Source: JAJNBA01 sp963842295
GTDB taxonomy: Bacteria > Actinomycetota > UBA4738 > HRBIN12
NCBI GenBank assembly: GCA_963842295.1
Contig: CAWJFY010000011.1
Span: 62,001-126,000 of the forward strand
Direction: 5' to 3'
DNA length: 64,000 bases
In this document: positions 16,422-24,308 of the stretch, piece after piece
Layout: the number at the start of each line of letters is the position of its first letter
Position numbering within the stretch: the stretch's first letter is position 1
The notes under the pieces: model-generated
What the model was told of the DNA's origin: nothing
The model's database searches: none
The model's input: only the letters and a program-made list of their open reading frames with translations
Made by a program: the position numbers and the translations under genes

Positions 16422-16808
16422 CTAGATGGTCTCCCAGAGACCCATCACGTTCCCTTCGGAGTCCTTGAAGTAGGCGAACGCGCCCATGCCGGGCATCTCT
16501 GTCCTCGCCTGTACGGTGCTGCCGCCCCCCGCCTCGACCTTCTTCAACGCGTCGTCGATCCCGTCGACCTGGATCGTGATCACGGGTGAGGGCGTGTCCG
16601 CAGCGCGCTTCATCAGTCCACCGTTGATCGCGCCGGGCTCCGTCGGCGCCTGCGTCTTCTCATCGACGGGTGTCGTCATCGCAAGGGTGTAGAGACCCAT
16701 CGCCTCGCCCTGCATGTCCTGTAGCTGCCATCCGAAGATGGAGCCGTAGAACTCCTTCGCCCTCGCGAAGTCGTCCGTCGGGATCTCGAAGTGCACGACC
16801 TTGCCCAT
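16422..16808 (-). CDS. VOC-family protein, second copy
   Basis: A 128-residue VOC-fold protein. It starts MGKVVHFEIPTDDFARAKEFYGSIFGWQ, a hallmark of the bleomycin-resistance/glyoxalase-like subgroup (quoted here as its first strand HFEIPTDD and helix AKEFYGSIFGW). The C-terminal block is FKDSEGNVMGLWE. The internal GAINGGLMKR segment is also frequent in this subgroup. The start ATG 16808 has a strong ribosome site (GGAGGGCGGAGCG). The in-frame extension to 16868 is not needed. It converges with the Nudix gene, with only nine bases between stops, and diverges from the secreted peptidase at 16967. Confidence 0.85.
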   Translation of the reverse strand: MGKVVHFEIPTDDFARAKEFYGSIFGWQLQDMQGEAMGLYTLAMTTPVDEKTQAPTEPGAINGGLMKRAADTPSPVITIQVDGIDDALKKVEAGGGSTVQARTEMPGMGAFAYFKDSEGNVMGLWETI

Positions 16809-16966
16809 CGCTCCGCCCTCCTTCGCTACGTGAACTCCTAGGCTACCTATCCGCCCGGTCTCGGACACCCGATCCCACCACCATGGGGCCTACGGGAGAA
16901 TATGGATTGACGAACCAGCCACGAGGCGCGTCTATGGAGAGGCCGTCGGGGAGAGGAGGCACCCCC

Positions 16967-18436
16967 ATGCCTCGACGCGTGAGCGTCTTCATCGTCCTGG
17001 CGAGCGCCATGGTGGCACTCGGCCTGACGTCTGTTCCGGCACAAGCCGGGCCGGCCGGATGCAACAGGCAGAACAACACCCCCAAGAAGCTGCTGCAATG
17101 CGTGACCCTCGGGGGCGTCCGCGAGCACCAGCAAGCGTTGCAACAGATCGCGAACGCGAACGGCGGCAACAGGTTCTCCGGGCTGCCGGGACACGACGCT
17201 TCGGTCGACTACGTGGTCGATCGGCTCGAGGCGGCAGGCTACTCGCCCACCGTCCAGCCGTTCGACTACCTCGCGTTCGCCGTTCTCGGCCCGTCGACGT
17301 TGCAGCAGACGGCGCCTGGATCCGTCACCTACGTGGAGGATGTCGACTACACGCTGCTCGATCAGACCGACCCAGGCGACGTGACCGCGTTGGTCACCGC
17401 CGTCGACCTGATGCTGGGGCTCGGGAACACCTCCACCAGCGGATGCGAGGCGGGTGACTTCGCCGGGTTCCAGGCAGGCAACATCGCCTTGGTTCAGCGC
17501 GGGACGTGCTTCTTCGAGGACAAGGTCGAGAACGCCGCGGCTGCAGGAGCTGTCGGCGTGATCGTCATGAACCAGGGCAATACGGAAGACCGGAAGGGGC
17601 TGGATTCGGTCACGCTCGGCGCCACGAACACGAGCGGGATCCCCGCGGTCTTCACGACGTACGACCGCGGCGTCGAGTGGAGCACGACGGCCGGTCTCCG
17701 GATGCACCTCGTCGTCGACACGGTCCGCGAGATCGCGACGACGTTCAACGTCTTCGCCGAGACGGACACGGGCGACGACCACAACGTCGTGATGGTCGGC
17801 GGGCACCTCGATTCCGTTTCGGCAGGCCCGGGCATCAACGACAACGGCTCCGGAAGCGCCGCGATCCTGGAGGTCGCCGAGCAGATGGCGAAGGTGAAGC
17901 CGACGAACACGGTGCGGTTCGCCTGGTGGGGCGCCGAAGAAAGCGGACTCGTGGGCTCGAACTTCTACGTGGCCGGTCTCAACCAGGCTGCGAAAGACGA
18001 CATCGCCCTCTACCTGAACTTCGACATGATCGGATCGCCGAACTACGTCCGGTTCATCTACGACGGCGACGGCTCGACCTTCGGTCTTGCGGGTCCTGCC
18101 GGATCGGCGGCGATCGAAGCGCTGTTCGAAGACTTCTACGGGGCTCGAAGCCTCGAGTCGGAGGCCACTGAGATCAGCTTCCGCTCGGACTACGCGGCCT
18201 TCTTCAACAACGACATCCCGTTCGGGGGCCTCTTCACTGGTGCCGAAGGCATCAAGACGCTCGCGCAGCGCGACGTCTACGGCGGCATCGTGGGTCAACA
18301 GTACGACCCGTGCTACCACCAGGCCTGCGACACGTTCTCGAACAATTCGAACGAGGTGCTCGATCTGAACGCCGACGCGGTCGCGTTCGCGACGATCACT
18401 TACGCGATGGACACGTCGCCGGTGAACGGAGGCTAG
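16967..18436 (+). CDS. Secreted M28-family zinc aminopeptidase with PA domain
   Basis: A 489-residue exported peptidase. The N-terminus has an Arg-rich start, a hydrophobic core (VFIVLASAMVALGLTSV) and a signal cleavage-like AQAGP. A protease-associated domain sits at about residues 120-255, including IALVQRGTCFFEDKVENA. The M28 domain has all five expected zinc ligands: His280 in GGHLDS, Asp292 in GINDNGSG, Glu324/Glu325 in WGAEESG, Asp353 in NFDMIGS, and His451 near CYHQACDT. It should cleave N-terminal residues from peptides outside the cell. ATG 16967 follows GAGAGGAGG; the longer upstream frame shadows the VOC gene. A hairpin at 18478 follows. Confidence 0.92.
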   Translation: MPRRVSVFIVLASAMVALGLTSVPAQAGPAGCNRQNNTPKKLLQCVTLGGVREHQQALQQIANANGGNRFSGLPGHDASVDYVVDRLEAAGYSPTVQPFDYLAFAVLGPSTLQQTAPGSVTYVEDVDYTLLDQTDPGDVTALVTAVDLMLGLGNTSTSGCEAGDFAGFQAGNIALVQRGTCFFEDKVENAAAAGAVGVIVMNQGNTEDRKGLDSVTLGATNTSGIPAVFTTYDRGVEWSTTAGLRMHLVVDTVREIATTFNVFAETDTGDDHNVVMVGGHLDSVSAGPGINDNGSGSAAILEVAEQMAKVKPTNTVRFAWWGAEESGLVGSNFYVAGLNQAAKDDIALYLNFDMIGSPNYVRFIYDGDGSTFGLAGPAGSAAIEALFEDFYGARSLESEATEISFRSDYAAFFNNDIPFGGLFTGAEGIKTLAQRDVYGGIVGQQYDPCYHQACDTFSNNSNEVLDLNADAVAFATITYAMDTSPVNGG

Positions 18437-18477
18437 AGCACACCCGCGGCCCATCGATCGAGCCGCGTGGAAGCTGG

Positions 18478-18507
18478 GGAAGGGTGGGCATCAAGGCCCA
18501 CCCTTCC
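18478..18507. terminator. Perfect 12-bp hairpin between convergent genes
   Basis: The left arm GGAAGGGTGGGC pairs exactly with the right arm GCCCACCCTTCC around the loop ATCAAG. It lies between the stops of the M28 peptidase (plus) and the patatin protein (minus). A classical U-run is absent on either strand, as is common in high-GC actinobacteria. It could serve both directions. Confidence 0.7.
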
Positions 18508-18549
18508 TGGCTTCGAACGCCCGATGCTGCAGGAAGCCGCGGCGGCAAC

Positions 18550-20334
18550 CTAGGCAGTCGGTGGCCCTTTGATCCACAACCGCCGCATGGTCCCTGCCCG
18601 CCGGAAGAGCCCCTCGAACGCCCAGAGGTAGGCGTTCGACCAGATCCATGTGACGGGGCCGACGATCAGGACGTTCCTGATCCACCGGACGGCGGTGGCC
18701 ACGGGCGAGTCGAGCAACTTGGCGCCCCAGGTCGTCGTCGGCACCCAGACCACCGCCGCGATCGCAAGCACGCCGACGATCAACCAGCCGAGCGGTACGT
18801 CGCTCTCCCAGTGACGGAACAAGGTCCAGCCACCCCATCCCGCGACTGCGAGGACCAGACCGAACAGGACCGCCCCGGCGGCGGGGTACAACCGGAACAC
18901 CTTGAAGAAGCGCTGCCCCCCGATGGCCAGTTGGCGGAGGAATTCCTTCGACGGGTGCAGGAGGTAGGGAGCGACATCGTGGAGGCCCAGCACGGAGCCG
19001 TCTGCGGGCGCGGCTTCCTCGGAAAGGTAGCCGTTCCCCGACCACTCCGGGTCTCCGATCACCGGCCCGGTGACGAGGTAGCCGGCCGACATCAACGACT
19101 TCGACTCGACCTCGGTGAACGAATCCAGGTCGGTGCGCAGGTCAGCCAACAGCGCCATGACGTCGGGTGCGACGCCGAACGCCGACGAGGTTCCACCTTT
19201 TGGATCCGGTTCGCGGCCGCCCGGTGCCGCGAGTCCTCGCGGCGTGATGCGATCGACGCTCGTCCCTCTCCGCAGATGGATCAGAGCGAGCGGGGACGGC
19301 CCCTCGTCGACCCGACGCTCCGAGGCGCGCATCAGCTGCTCCTGCCTGACCCGTCCGTACAGGATCTGCGGGGCGCGGAGCAGCACGGACAGGAGCGAGG
19401 TCCGGGCCTGCTCTTCGGGCATCATCTGACCGCCCGTATCGCTCACGACGAACTCGGTGCAGTCCGCCGAGATCAAGGACTGCACACCCTGGTTGTCGTG
19501 GACCCCACCGTCGACGAGTTGGATGCGCAAGCCCTCGTACATGTCGGAGATCGACATGGGATGGAGACCTCCCGGCAAGGCGGAGGAGGCCGCGATGGCG
19601 ATCGACAGAGGCACGTTGGCGGGACGCGGGACCGTCAGATCCTCGTACCGCCCGGGTCGCACGAAGCGGGTGACCCGGTCGATGTCTGCCGCCTGGCCCA
19701 CGACGGGCGCCTCGCCCATCGTGGTAGCGGAGAAACGCCAGACCCTGCCGGTGTTGAGTGAGGTCGCGTTGATGAGCAGATCCGGCATCGCTCCATCGGC
19801 GGGACTGCCGACCTGTAGTCGCTGGAGGCGAGTGCCGAGGTCTTTCATGGTCACCTGTTCGGTGCCGAGGATCCCGTCGAGGAAATACCGATCGTAGAGC
19901 TCGGCCACCCGGTCGCTGCGTGAGTAGTCCGCCTGGGACATCTCCACGTTCCTGGGGTAACTCGTGAAGGTGCGAACCCGGACGTTCTTCGCCACTCCCG
20001 CAGGGAACGTCGCAGCAAGCTCTTCAACGACCCAGATCAGATCCTTGTCGGTCAGCGGTCCGCCAACCTCTTCCATGCGCTTCAGCAAGCGCAGGTAGAA
20101 GGCTGCCCCGACGATGGATCCGCCCGACACGGTCGAGAGCACCTGGACATGCTTGAGGACACCCAGCTCCGCCAGACGCAGGAGCGTCCCGATGTGGAAG
20201 AGCGCCGTCCGGAACCCACCACCGGAGAGCGCCAGCCCGAGTTTCTTCCGGGGAGTCGGCTCGAGCGGGTTGGGGCGCGTAACCAGCTCACGTTTGGTTT
20301 TCGACGGAGTCCGACGAGACCGGGGGCTTGGCAT
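18550..20334 (-). CDS. Patatin-like phospholipase with C-terminal membrane segments
   Basis: A 594-residue protein. The patatin oxyanion motif LALSGGGFRTALFHIGTL is near residue 35. The nucleophile serine lies in STVSGGSIVG near residue 70. The dyad aspartate lies in LVDGGVHDNQG near residue 260. The Ser-Asp dyad predicts acyl hydrolysis of phospholipids. The last third leaves the patatin fold and has two or three hydrophobic segments (AGAVLFGLVLAVAGWGGW, LIVGVLAIAAVVWV and VLIVGPVTWIW), implying a membrane anchor. The N-terminus is basic with no signal peptide, so the catalytic domain probably faces the cytoplasm. No regulator is adjacent. Confidence 0.87.
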   Translation of the reverse strand: MPSPRSRRTPSKTKRELVTRPNPLEPTPRKKLGLALSGGGFRTALFHIGTLLRLAELGVLKHVQVLSTVSGGSIVGAAFYLRLLKRMEEVGGPLTDKDLIWVVEELAATFPAGVAKNVRVRTFTSYPRNVEMSQADYSRSDRVAELYDRYFLDGILGTEQVTMKDLGTRLQRLQVGSPADGAMPDLLINATSLNTGRVWRFSATTMGEAPVVGQAADIDRVTRFVRPGRYEDLTVPRPANVPLSIAIAASSALPGGLHPMSISDMYEGLRIQLVDGGVHDNQGVQSLISADCTEFVVSDTGGQMMPEEQARTSLLSVLLRAPQILYGRVRQEQLMRASERRVDEGPSPLALIHLRRGTSVDRITPRGLAAPGGREPDPKGGTSSAFGVAPDVMALLADLRTDLDSFTEVESKSLMSAGYLVTGPVIGDPEWSGNGYLSEEAAPADGSVLGLHDVAPYLLHPSKEFLRQLAIGGQRFFKVFRLYPAAGAVLFGLVLAVAGWGGWTLFRHWESDVPLGWLIVGVLAIAAVVWVPTTTWGAKLLDSPVATAVRWIRNVLIVGPVTWIWSNAYLWAFEGLFRRAGTMRRLWIKGPPTA

Positions 20335-20428
20335 GGAGTGCCTCCTCGGATGGCATCAAACAACTCCCGGTGCCGCGTCGCCTGGGGCTTTCGGCTTACG
20401 GAGTCTGACGAAATCGCTTCGTCCCGCC

Positions 20429-20554
20429 CTACGCTCCCAGCGATCGCAGCCCTGAGGCCCACGCAGCATCGAGGTCGGCGTTCGGAGGGAAGCGGCCGTC
20501 GAGCTCGAGGATCGTCATGCCGTGTGCGAACGCCCACACCGCTCGAGCACGGTC
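20429..20554 (-). pseudogene. C-terminal remnant of a TetR-family regulator
   Basis: Reading the minus strand from about 20554 to the TAG at 20429 gives a 41-residue tail. It includes RARAVWAFAHGMTILELDGRF and PPNADLDAAWASGLRSL. This is the typical last helix pair of a TetR C-terminal ligand domain. No helix-turn-helix or first ligand-domain helices exist upstream in any frame: the DNA there is instead the start of a VOC-like gene (20515-20670). The piece therefore looks like the 3' end of a gene whose first 150 or so codons were lost in a deletion that joined it to another broken gene. Confidence 0.6.
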
Positions 20555-20670
20555 AGGATCTCCTCTGCCCCGAAGGCATCCTTCATGGATCCGAGGAGCT
20601 GGGCCGCACCCTTCACGATGATGAACGGCGTGACCGCTCGATAGCCCTCAGGGATCGGATCGACCTTCAT
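20515..20670 (-). pseudogene. 5' remnant of a PhnB-like VOC protein
   Basis: An ATG at 20670 opens a 51-codon frame beginning MKVDPIPEGYRAVTPFIIV and continuing KGAAQLLGSMKDAFGAEEI. This is the standard N-terminus of PhnB-like VOC proteins (usually about 130-160 residues). The similarity ends at about 20555, after which the DNA becomes a TetR C-terminus in a different frame and this frame meets a stop at 20515. The ATG lies inside the last codons of the upstream cyclase gene (20648), so the original gene was coupled to it. I read it as the truncated front of a lost gene. Confidence 0.55.
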
Positions 20671-21505
20671 CCTGTGCGTCCATCACGGTCGCAGTCTCGT
20701 CACGTTCCTCTACAGACTCCGCGGAACTCCCCGCATCGGATCGGCTCGGATCTTCGAAGGTCAGCGCGTAGACCTCCTGCCCCTTCGGATACTCCTTGGT
20801 CGGACGGCTCTCTCGGGTGGCGGTCATCCGTAGCGCTTGGTAGATCCCGTCCTGCTCATCGTGAAGATGTTCGCCGAGATAGACGTTGGCGAAGATCTCC
20901 TGCGGCCGCGACGCCGCGTTCACCATGCGTACGGCGCCCACCACGGGTGGCCCGACCAGCGTGAGCTCGCCGGCGATCTCAACGAGGAACCCGGGGCCGG
21001 CGTCGAGGCCGATCGACAAGCCGACTCCGTCCGAAAGGTTCCGGGAGTTGCGGCGGAAGTCCTCGAGCACGCGTTGGTGGAAGAGATCGATCAGCTCGTG
21101 CGCGGTGTGTGCAAGGTTCCCGGCCGCCTCCACGAACCGCTGCTGATACTCATCCTTCGGCGTCGAGGGCACGATCCAATACGCGAGGAATCCGTCGCCG
21201 GTGAACTTGTCGAACCAGCCGCCAGGCGTCCCGATCCCGCTCCGAACCGCGGAGACGAACTTGTCCATGATCTTCGCGAACTGCTCGAATCGGACCGCCT
21301 CTTTCATCAGCAACGTCGACTCACGGATGTCCGCCGCCATCACGAACATCTGCAGAGGCGTCGTGTCGAGGATCGCGTCGAGGAGCTGGTCCCGCTGGAA
21401 GCGCTCCTCCCAGTCCGGCGGTGCATGAACGGCAAGGAGTTGCGCGATCCGCGCCCGTTCCTCATCGCGGTCAGGTTCCGGCTCGGTCGCCTCTTGGTCG
21501 GCCAT
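20648..21505 (-). CDS. Class III adenylate/guanylate cyclase domain protein
   Basis: A 285-residue protein with a class III cyclase homology domain at about residues 50-245. The metal-binding aspartates are probably Asp59 in AADIRES and Asp104 in FTGDGFLAYW. A later GLSIGLDAGPGFL and a GAVRMVNAA helix occupy the usual positions of the catalytic Asn/Arg region, although the canonical NxxxR pattern is weak. It may make cAMP or cGMP, or be a degenerate sensor. There is no transmembrane or obvious input domain; the N-terminus is an acidic helix. It ends 22 bases inside the start of the VOC fragment at 20670. Confidence 0.78.
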   Translation of the reverse strand: MADQEATEPEPDRDEERARIAQLLAVHAPPDWEERFQRDQLLDAILDTTPLQMFVMAADIRESTLLMKEAVRFEQFAKIMDKFVSAVRSGIGTPGGWFDKFTGDGFLAYWIVPSTPKDEYQQRFVEAAGNLAHTAHELIDLFHQRVLEDFRRNSRNLSDGVGLSIGLDAGPGFLVEIAGELTLVGPPVVGAVRMVNAASRPQEIFANVYLGEHLHDEQDGIYQALRMTATRESRPTKEYPKGQEVYALTFEDPSRSDAGSSAESVEERDETATVMDAQDEGRSDP

Positions 21506-21532
21506 GCCGAAGGAGCCTAGCCGGGGGAGGGG

Positions 21533-21982
21533 TCAGCGCGGACGGCCCTCATGCAACGTCGCCACCGACTTCGCGATCCGCCGTTGCCTCGTCTCGTCGG
21601 TCTTGGCGCCCTCGATCGAGGACACGTGCCACCCCTTGTTGCTGTTGGACAAGGCGTCGAACGTCTTCTTCGCTTTCGCGTCCTTCTTCAACGCGGTGGC
21701 GAAGTCCTTCGGCAGGGTGACTTCGCGCGGCGCCGTGTCGAGCTCGATGTCGACGTCGATCACGTCGCCGCCGGCGACCTTGGCGCCCGAACGATTCTCG
21801 GCGCTCACGCCCACCATGAACCGCCCACCCATCGAGGCGATCGTGTTCCGGTACGTGAACCCGTTGATCGTGACGCGCACGGCCGGCCGTTTCCCGGCGC
21901 CGAGGCCCTCGACCACGGTGGAGGGGACCTCGAAGCCGGTCGCGGTCTTGCCCGCCTGCTCGAGCGTGGTGCGGAACCTCAC
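21533..21982 (-). CDS. DUF1905 / YdeI-associated protein
   Basis: A 149-residue protein starting at GTG. The N-terminal DUF1905 barrel runs over FRTTLEQAGKTATGFEVP, AVRVTINGFTYRNTIASMGG and RFMVGVSAENR to about residue 85. It is followed by a YdeI-type tail: TLPKDFATALKKD, then KKTFDALSNSNKGWHVSSIEGAK, then KTDETRQRRIAKSVATL. The tail motif (bulky residue, helix, KETRxRRI-like) is the same as in YdeI/OmpD-associated proteins. No catalytic role is known. It lies 10 bases upstream of the hydrolase-gene stop on the same strand, so these genes form a run with 21993-24178. Confidence 0.82.
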   Translation of the reverse strand: MRFRTTLEQAGKTATGFEVPSTVVEGLGAGKRPAVRVTINGFTYRNTIASMGGRFMVGVSAENRSGAKVAGGDVIDVDIELDTAPREVTLPKDFATALKKDAKAKKTFDALSNSNKGWHVSSIEGAKTDETRQRRIAKSVATLHEGRPR

Positions 21983-21992
21983 GCGAGCGTCC

Positions 21993-22766
21993 TCACGCGA
22001 AGAACTCCTTCAACACCGGCGCCAAGATGGTCGGGTCGACGTTGTGCCCCTGACCGTCGAGGAGTCGAACCTGCCCGTCCGGAAGCGCATCCGCGAGGGC
22101 TTGCGCGGTCTCCCGCATGAACGGCATGTCCGCTCCTCCGGCGATCACGAGGGTGGGGACCTTCACGGAAGCGGCTTGGTCGGTCGGCACGGAGTAGTCG
22201 CCCATGATCCTCGCGTCGTATGCGAGCGTGTGCGCCAGCGCCTCTTGGTTCGGCCACCAGGGCTCGTTCCGCGCCTGCGCCGCGAACTCGGGAGGCATGC
22301 CCACGACCTTCGTCATGAAGTACTCGGCCGCGTCGCCTCGGCGCCCCTCCGCGACCATCGTCTCGTACTGCTCCACCTGGTCCTTCGGCGGCCGAGCGTT
22401 CTCGTCGAGGATGTACGGCGGCTCCCAGAGCGCGAGCTTCGTGACCGGGAGGCCGGCGGCCGCCGCCTGCATGGCCAGCGCCGCGCCCGACGAGGTGCCG
22501 TAGAGGTGTGCCGAGCCCCCGGCCGCCTCGAGCATCGCCTCGATGTCCTCGATCTCGCGCTCGATCGCGTACGGCGCCGTGTCTCCGCTCGGGCCGCGGC
22601 CACGGCGGTCGTAGTTGAGGACCGTGAGGTCGGACGCAAGCTCCTGCGCGAGCGGCACGTTCGACATCCGATCGACCGACCCACCGGTCACCAAGACGAC
22701 CGGCGGTCCTTCGCCCAGCCGATCGAACGCGATCGGGGTTCCATCCTTCGACGTCACCGTTTCCAT
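21993..22766 (-). CDS. Alpha/beta hydrolase
   Basis: A 257-residue alpha/beta-hydrolase. The nucleophile elbow is LYGTSSGAALAMQAA with the serine in GTSSG. The oxyanion region is VVLVTGGSVDR, the acid is in VIAGGADMPF, and the catalytic histidine is in GQGHNVDP near the C-terminus. It probably hydrolyses an ester, lactone or halide bond of a small molecule; the substrate is unknown. ATG 22766 follows GAGGAGGGATATCGAG, and the longer frame upstream is a shadow of the SRPBCC gene. It belongs to the minus-strand run that starts at the ArsR regulator 24178. Confidence 0.87.
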   Translation of the reverse strand: METVTSKDGTPIAFDRLGEGPPVVLVTGGSVDRMSNVPLAQELASDLTVLNYDRRGRGPSGDTAPYAIEREIEDIEAMLEAAGGSAHLYGTSSGAALAMQAAAAGLPVTKLALWEPPYILDENARPPKDQVEQYETMVAEGRRGDAAEYFMTKVVGMPPEFAAQARNEPWWPNQEALAHTLAYDARIMGDYSVPTDQAASVKVPTLVIAGGADMPFMRETAQALADALPDGQVRLLDGQGHNVDPTILAPVLKEFFA

Positions 22767-22791
22767 CTCGATATCCCTCCTCGGTTCGAGC

Positions 22792-23544
22792 CTACGAGAA
22801 CAGCTTCGTGAGCCAGGACTCCCAGGCCTGCTCGGTCTCCTGCTGGTCGAGACCGTCGACGAAGATGTGATGTCCGACGCCGGTCGGACCGCCGAATACG
22901 CTGATGTGCATGAACCGGTAGATCCCGTCGTCGGTGCGGACACCGAGGAAGTCCCGGGAGAGCCAGTCCACCTCACCCTCGAGCTGCGGCAGCCCCTCGG
23001 GCGTGAGCCGGACATGGTCGCCGAGCTGCGGGGGACCCGAGAGCCCGAGCCCTCGGTAGAACGTCGCCCACGCCTCGTCGCGATCCGGGATCACCGGACC
23101 GCCGAAGACGTTCACCGGCGTCGCCTTGCGGCCCTTGAAGTACGTGAGGTAGATGCGCAGCTTGTCGAAGTACATCGGGTCGCCCTCGGAGAGCCCCTCG
23201 TACTCCTTCTCCCAGTTGTTCCCGAGGAAGCCGCTGTGAACCCACCGGACGACGGTGCTGCCCTTGTCCCGACCTTCGACGAGGTACTCGAACGCGTGGA
23301 GCGCGCCATCCTCACCTTCCGGGGTGCGGCTCGCGAAGTGCGTGGGCGGCTCCCACGCCGTCACCGTCGCGTCTTCGGACGAACCGCGAAACGCCATGTG
23401 GGTCGCACCGCCCTCCCGCGGCTCGATCTCGTTCACGCCCATGAACCAGGCGTCGACGCCGGGGCCAGTGGCGATCGCGTCCCAGACCTCCTCGGGGGTG
23501 GCCGTGACCTCGAACTCGTCGGTCACCTTGAACGGGTGTGCCAT
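22792..23544 (-). CDS. SRPBCC / AHA1-like domain protein
   Basis: A 250-residue protein. Its first about 140 residues form an AHSA1-type START/Bet v1-like fold: FEVTATPEEVWDAIATGPGVDAWFMG, then HMAFRGSSEDATVTAWEPP, then VVRWVHSGFLG. A second half (GLGLSGPPQLGDHVRLTPEGL and after) resembles another, weaker domain of the same type. AHA1-like proteins bind hydrophobic ligands or partners and typically sit next to an ArsR regulator, as here: the ArsR stop is one base from this start. Function unknown, but a detoxification or stress-response role is usual. Confidence 0.8.
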   Translation of the reverse strand: MAHPFKVTDEFEVTATPEEVWDAIATGPGVDAWFMGVNEIEPREGGATHMAFRGSSEDATVTAWEPPTHFASRTPEGEDGALHAFEYLVEGRDKGSTVVRWVHSGFLGNNWEKEYEGLSEGDPMYFDKLRIYLTYFKGRKATPVNVFGGPVIPDRDEAWATFYRGLGLSGPPQLGDHVRLTPEGLPQLEGEVDWLSRDFLGVRTDDGIYRFMHISVFGGPTGVGHHIFVDGLDQQETEQAWESWLTKLFS

Positions 23545-23545
23545 C

Positions 23546-24178
23546 TCAGCGCTCCTCTCCCTCGGATGGTGTGGTCATCAACGCTTCGCTCGGTTGGTCA
23601 TCCTTGAGGCTCGGGTGGACGGCCACGATCACACGATGGTCGCGGCCGCGCGGTGCCGTCTCGTCGTGGTACTTGCTTACCAGCGAAGTGACCGAAGCGG
23701 CCAGTTCCTCGGCGAAGGCCGACCGATCTGCCGCCGAGGCGAACCGGATCTCGCCGTCCATCGCGAACGTGGCCAGGCGCTTCCGGGCCTTGGTCGCGCC
23801 GGCCACGAGCTGGCCGACATCCCGAACGGCCCTGGCCGTCACCGCGATCAGCCACCTCGCCGACAGCCGGTCTGGCGCGCGCGAGGGGTCGGGCTGGACG
23901 CCGTCCAGGGCCGCCGGCGAGATCACGTACGAAAGTGCAGTTGCTCGGAGCACCCGTTCCGTCATATTGCCCTTCTTCCGCTCCTCCACGAGCTCCACCA
24001 GGCCATGACGCTCCAGCGCCTTGAGGTGGTAGTTCAGGTTCTGGCGAGGGACACCGAGCTTGCTCGCCAGGCTCGTCGCCGTCCCCGGCTCGGCCAGCTC
24101 CGCCAGCAGGCGCGTCCGCATGGGGTCCAGGGACACTTCCGCCGCGCCGGGGTCTTCGATCACCGCCACATCGATCAC
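23546..24178 (-). CDS. ArsR-family winged-helix regulator (cassette 1)
   Basis: A 210-residue regulator. The winged-helix domain contains LDPMRTRLLAELAEPGTATSLASKLGVPRQNLNYHLKALERHGLVEL (DNA helix around VPRQNLNYHLKAL). A longer C-terminal part reads VTARAVRDVGQLV and VTSLVSKYHDE. It has no metal-binding cysteine box, so it is the non-metal ArsR type found beside AHSA1 genes. An in-frame TTG exists at 24214, but those bases read TTGACA followed by an A-run and look more like a promoter element. GTG 24178 is therefore preferred. Its stop lies one base from the SRPBCC start, so the genes are coupled; the FAD oxidoreductase at 24309 diverges. Confidence 0.82.
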   Translation of the reverse strand: MIDVAVIEDPGAAEVSLDPMRTRLLAELAEPGTATSLASKLGVPRQNLNYHLKALERHGLVELVEERKKGNMTERVLRATALSYVISPAALDGVQPDPSRAPDRLSARWLIAVTARAVRDVGQLVAGATKARKRLATFAMDGEIRFASAADRSAFAEELAASVTSLVSKYHDETAPRGRDHRVIVAVHPSLKDDQPSEALMTTPSEGEER

Positions 24179-24308
24179 GAACCCCAGTTTGCCACCGACA
24201 GTTTTTTTTGTCAAGATAAGATTGCCCTTCGGTGGACACCGGGTGGTCGTTCACCGGGGGCCGGTTGTAGACAGGAAGGGCGCGACCCCCGAACACGAGG
24301 AGGTTCCG

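Noticed and set aside
16847..18454. 535-codon minus-strand frame opposite the M28 peptidase
   Set aside because: Antisense shadow of a gene with all zinc ligands; composition is Arg/Val/Glu-rich as expected of a high-GC antisense frame, and no motif is visible.
18550..21505. Possible CBASS-like pair (patatin plus nucleotide cyclase)
   Set aside because: The cyclase is a class III type, not a CD-NTase, it lacks accessory Cap genes, and a scar of broken genes separates it from the patatin; there is no evidence of a defence operon.
24179..24214. Longer start (TTG 24214) for the ArsR regulator
   Set aside because: The added codons come from TTGACA plus an A-run that looks like a promoter -35 region, and no ribosome site precedes it.
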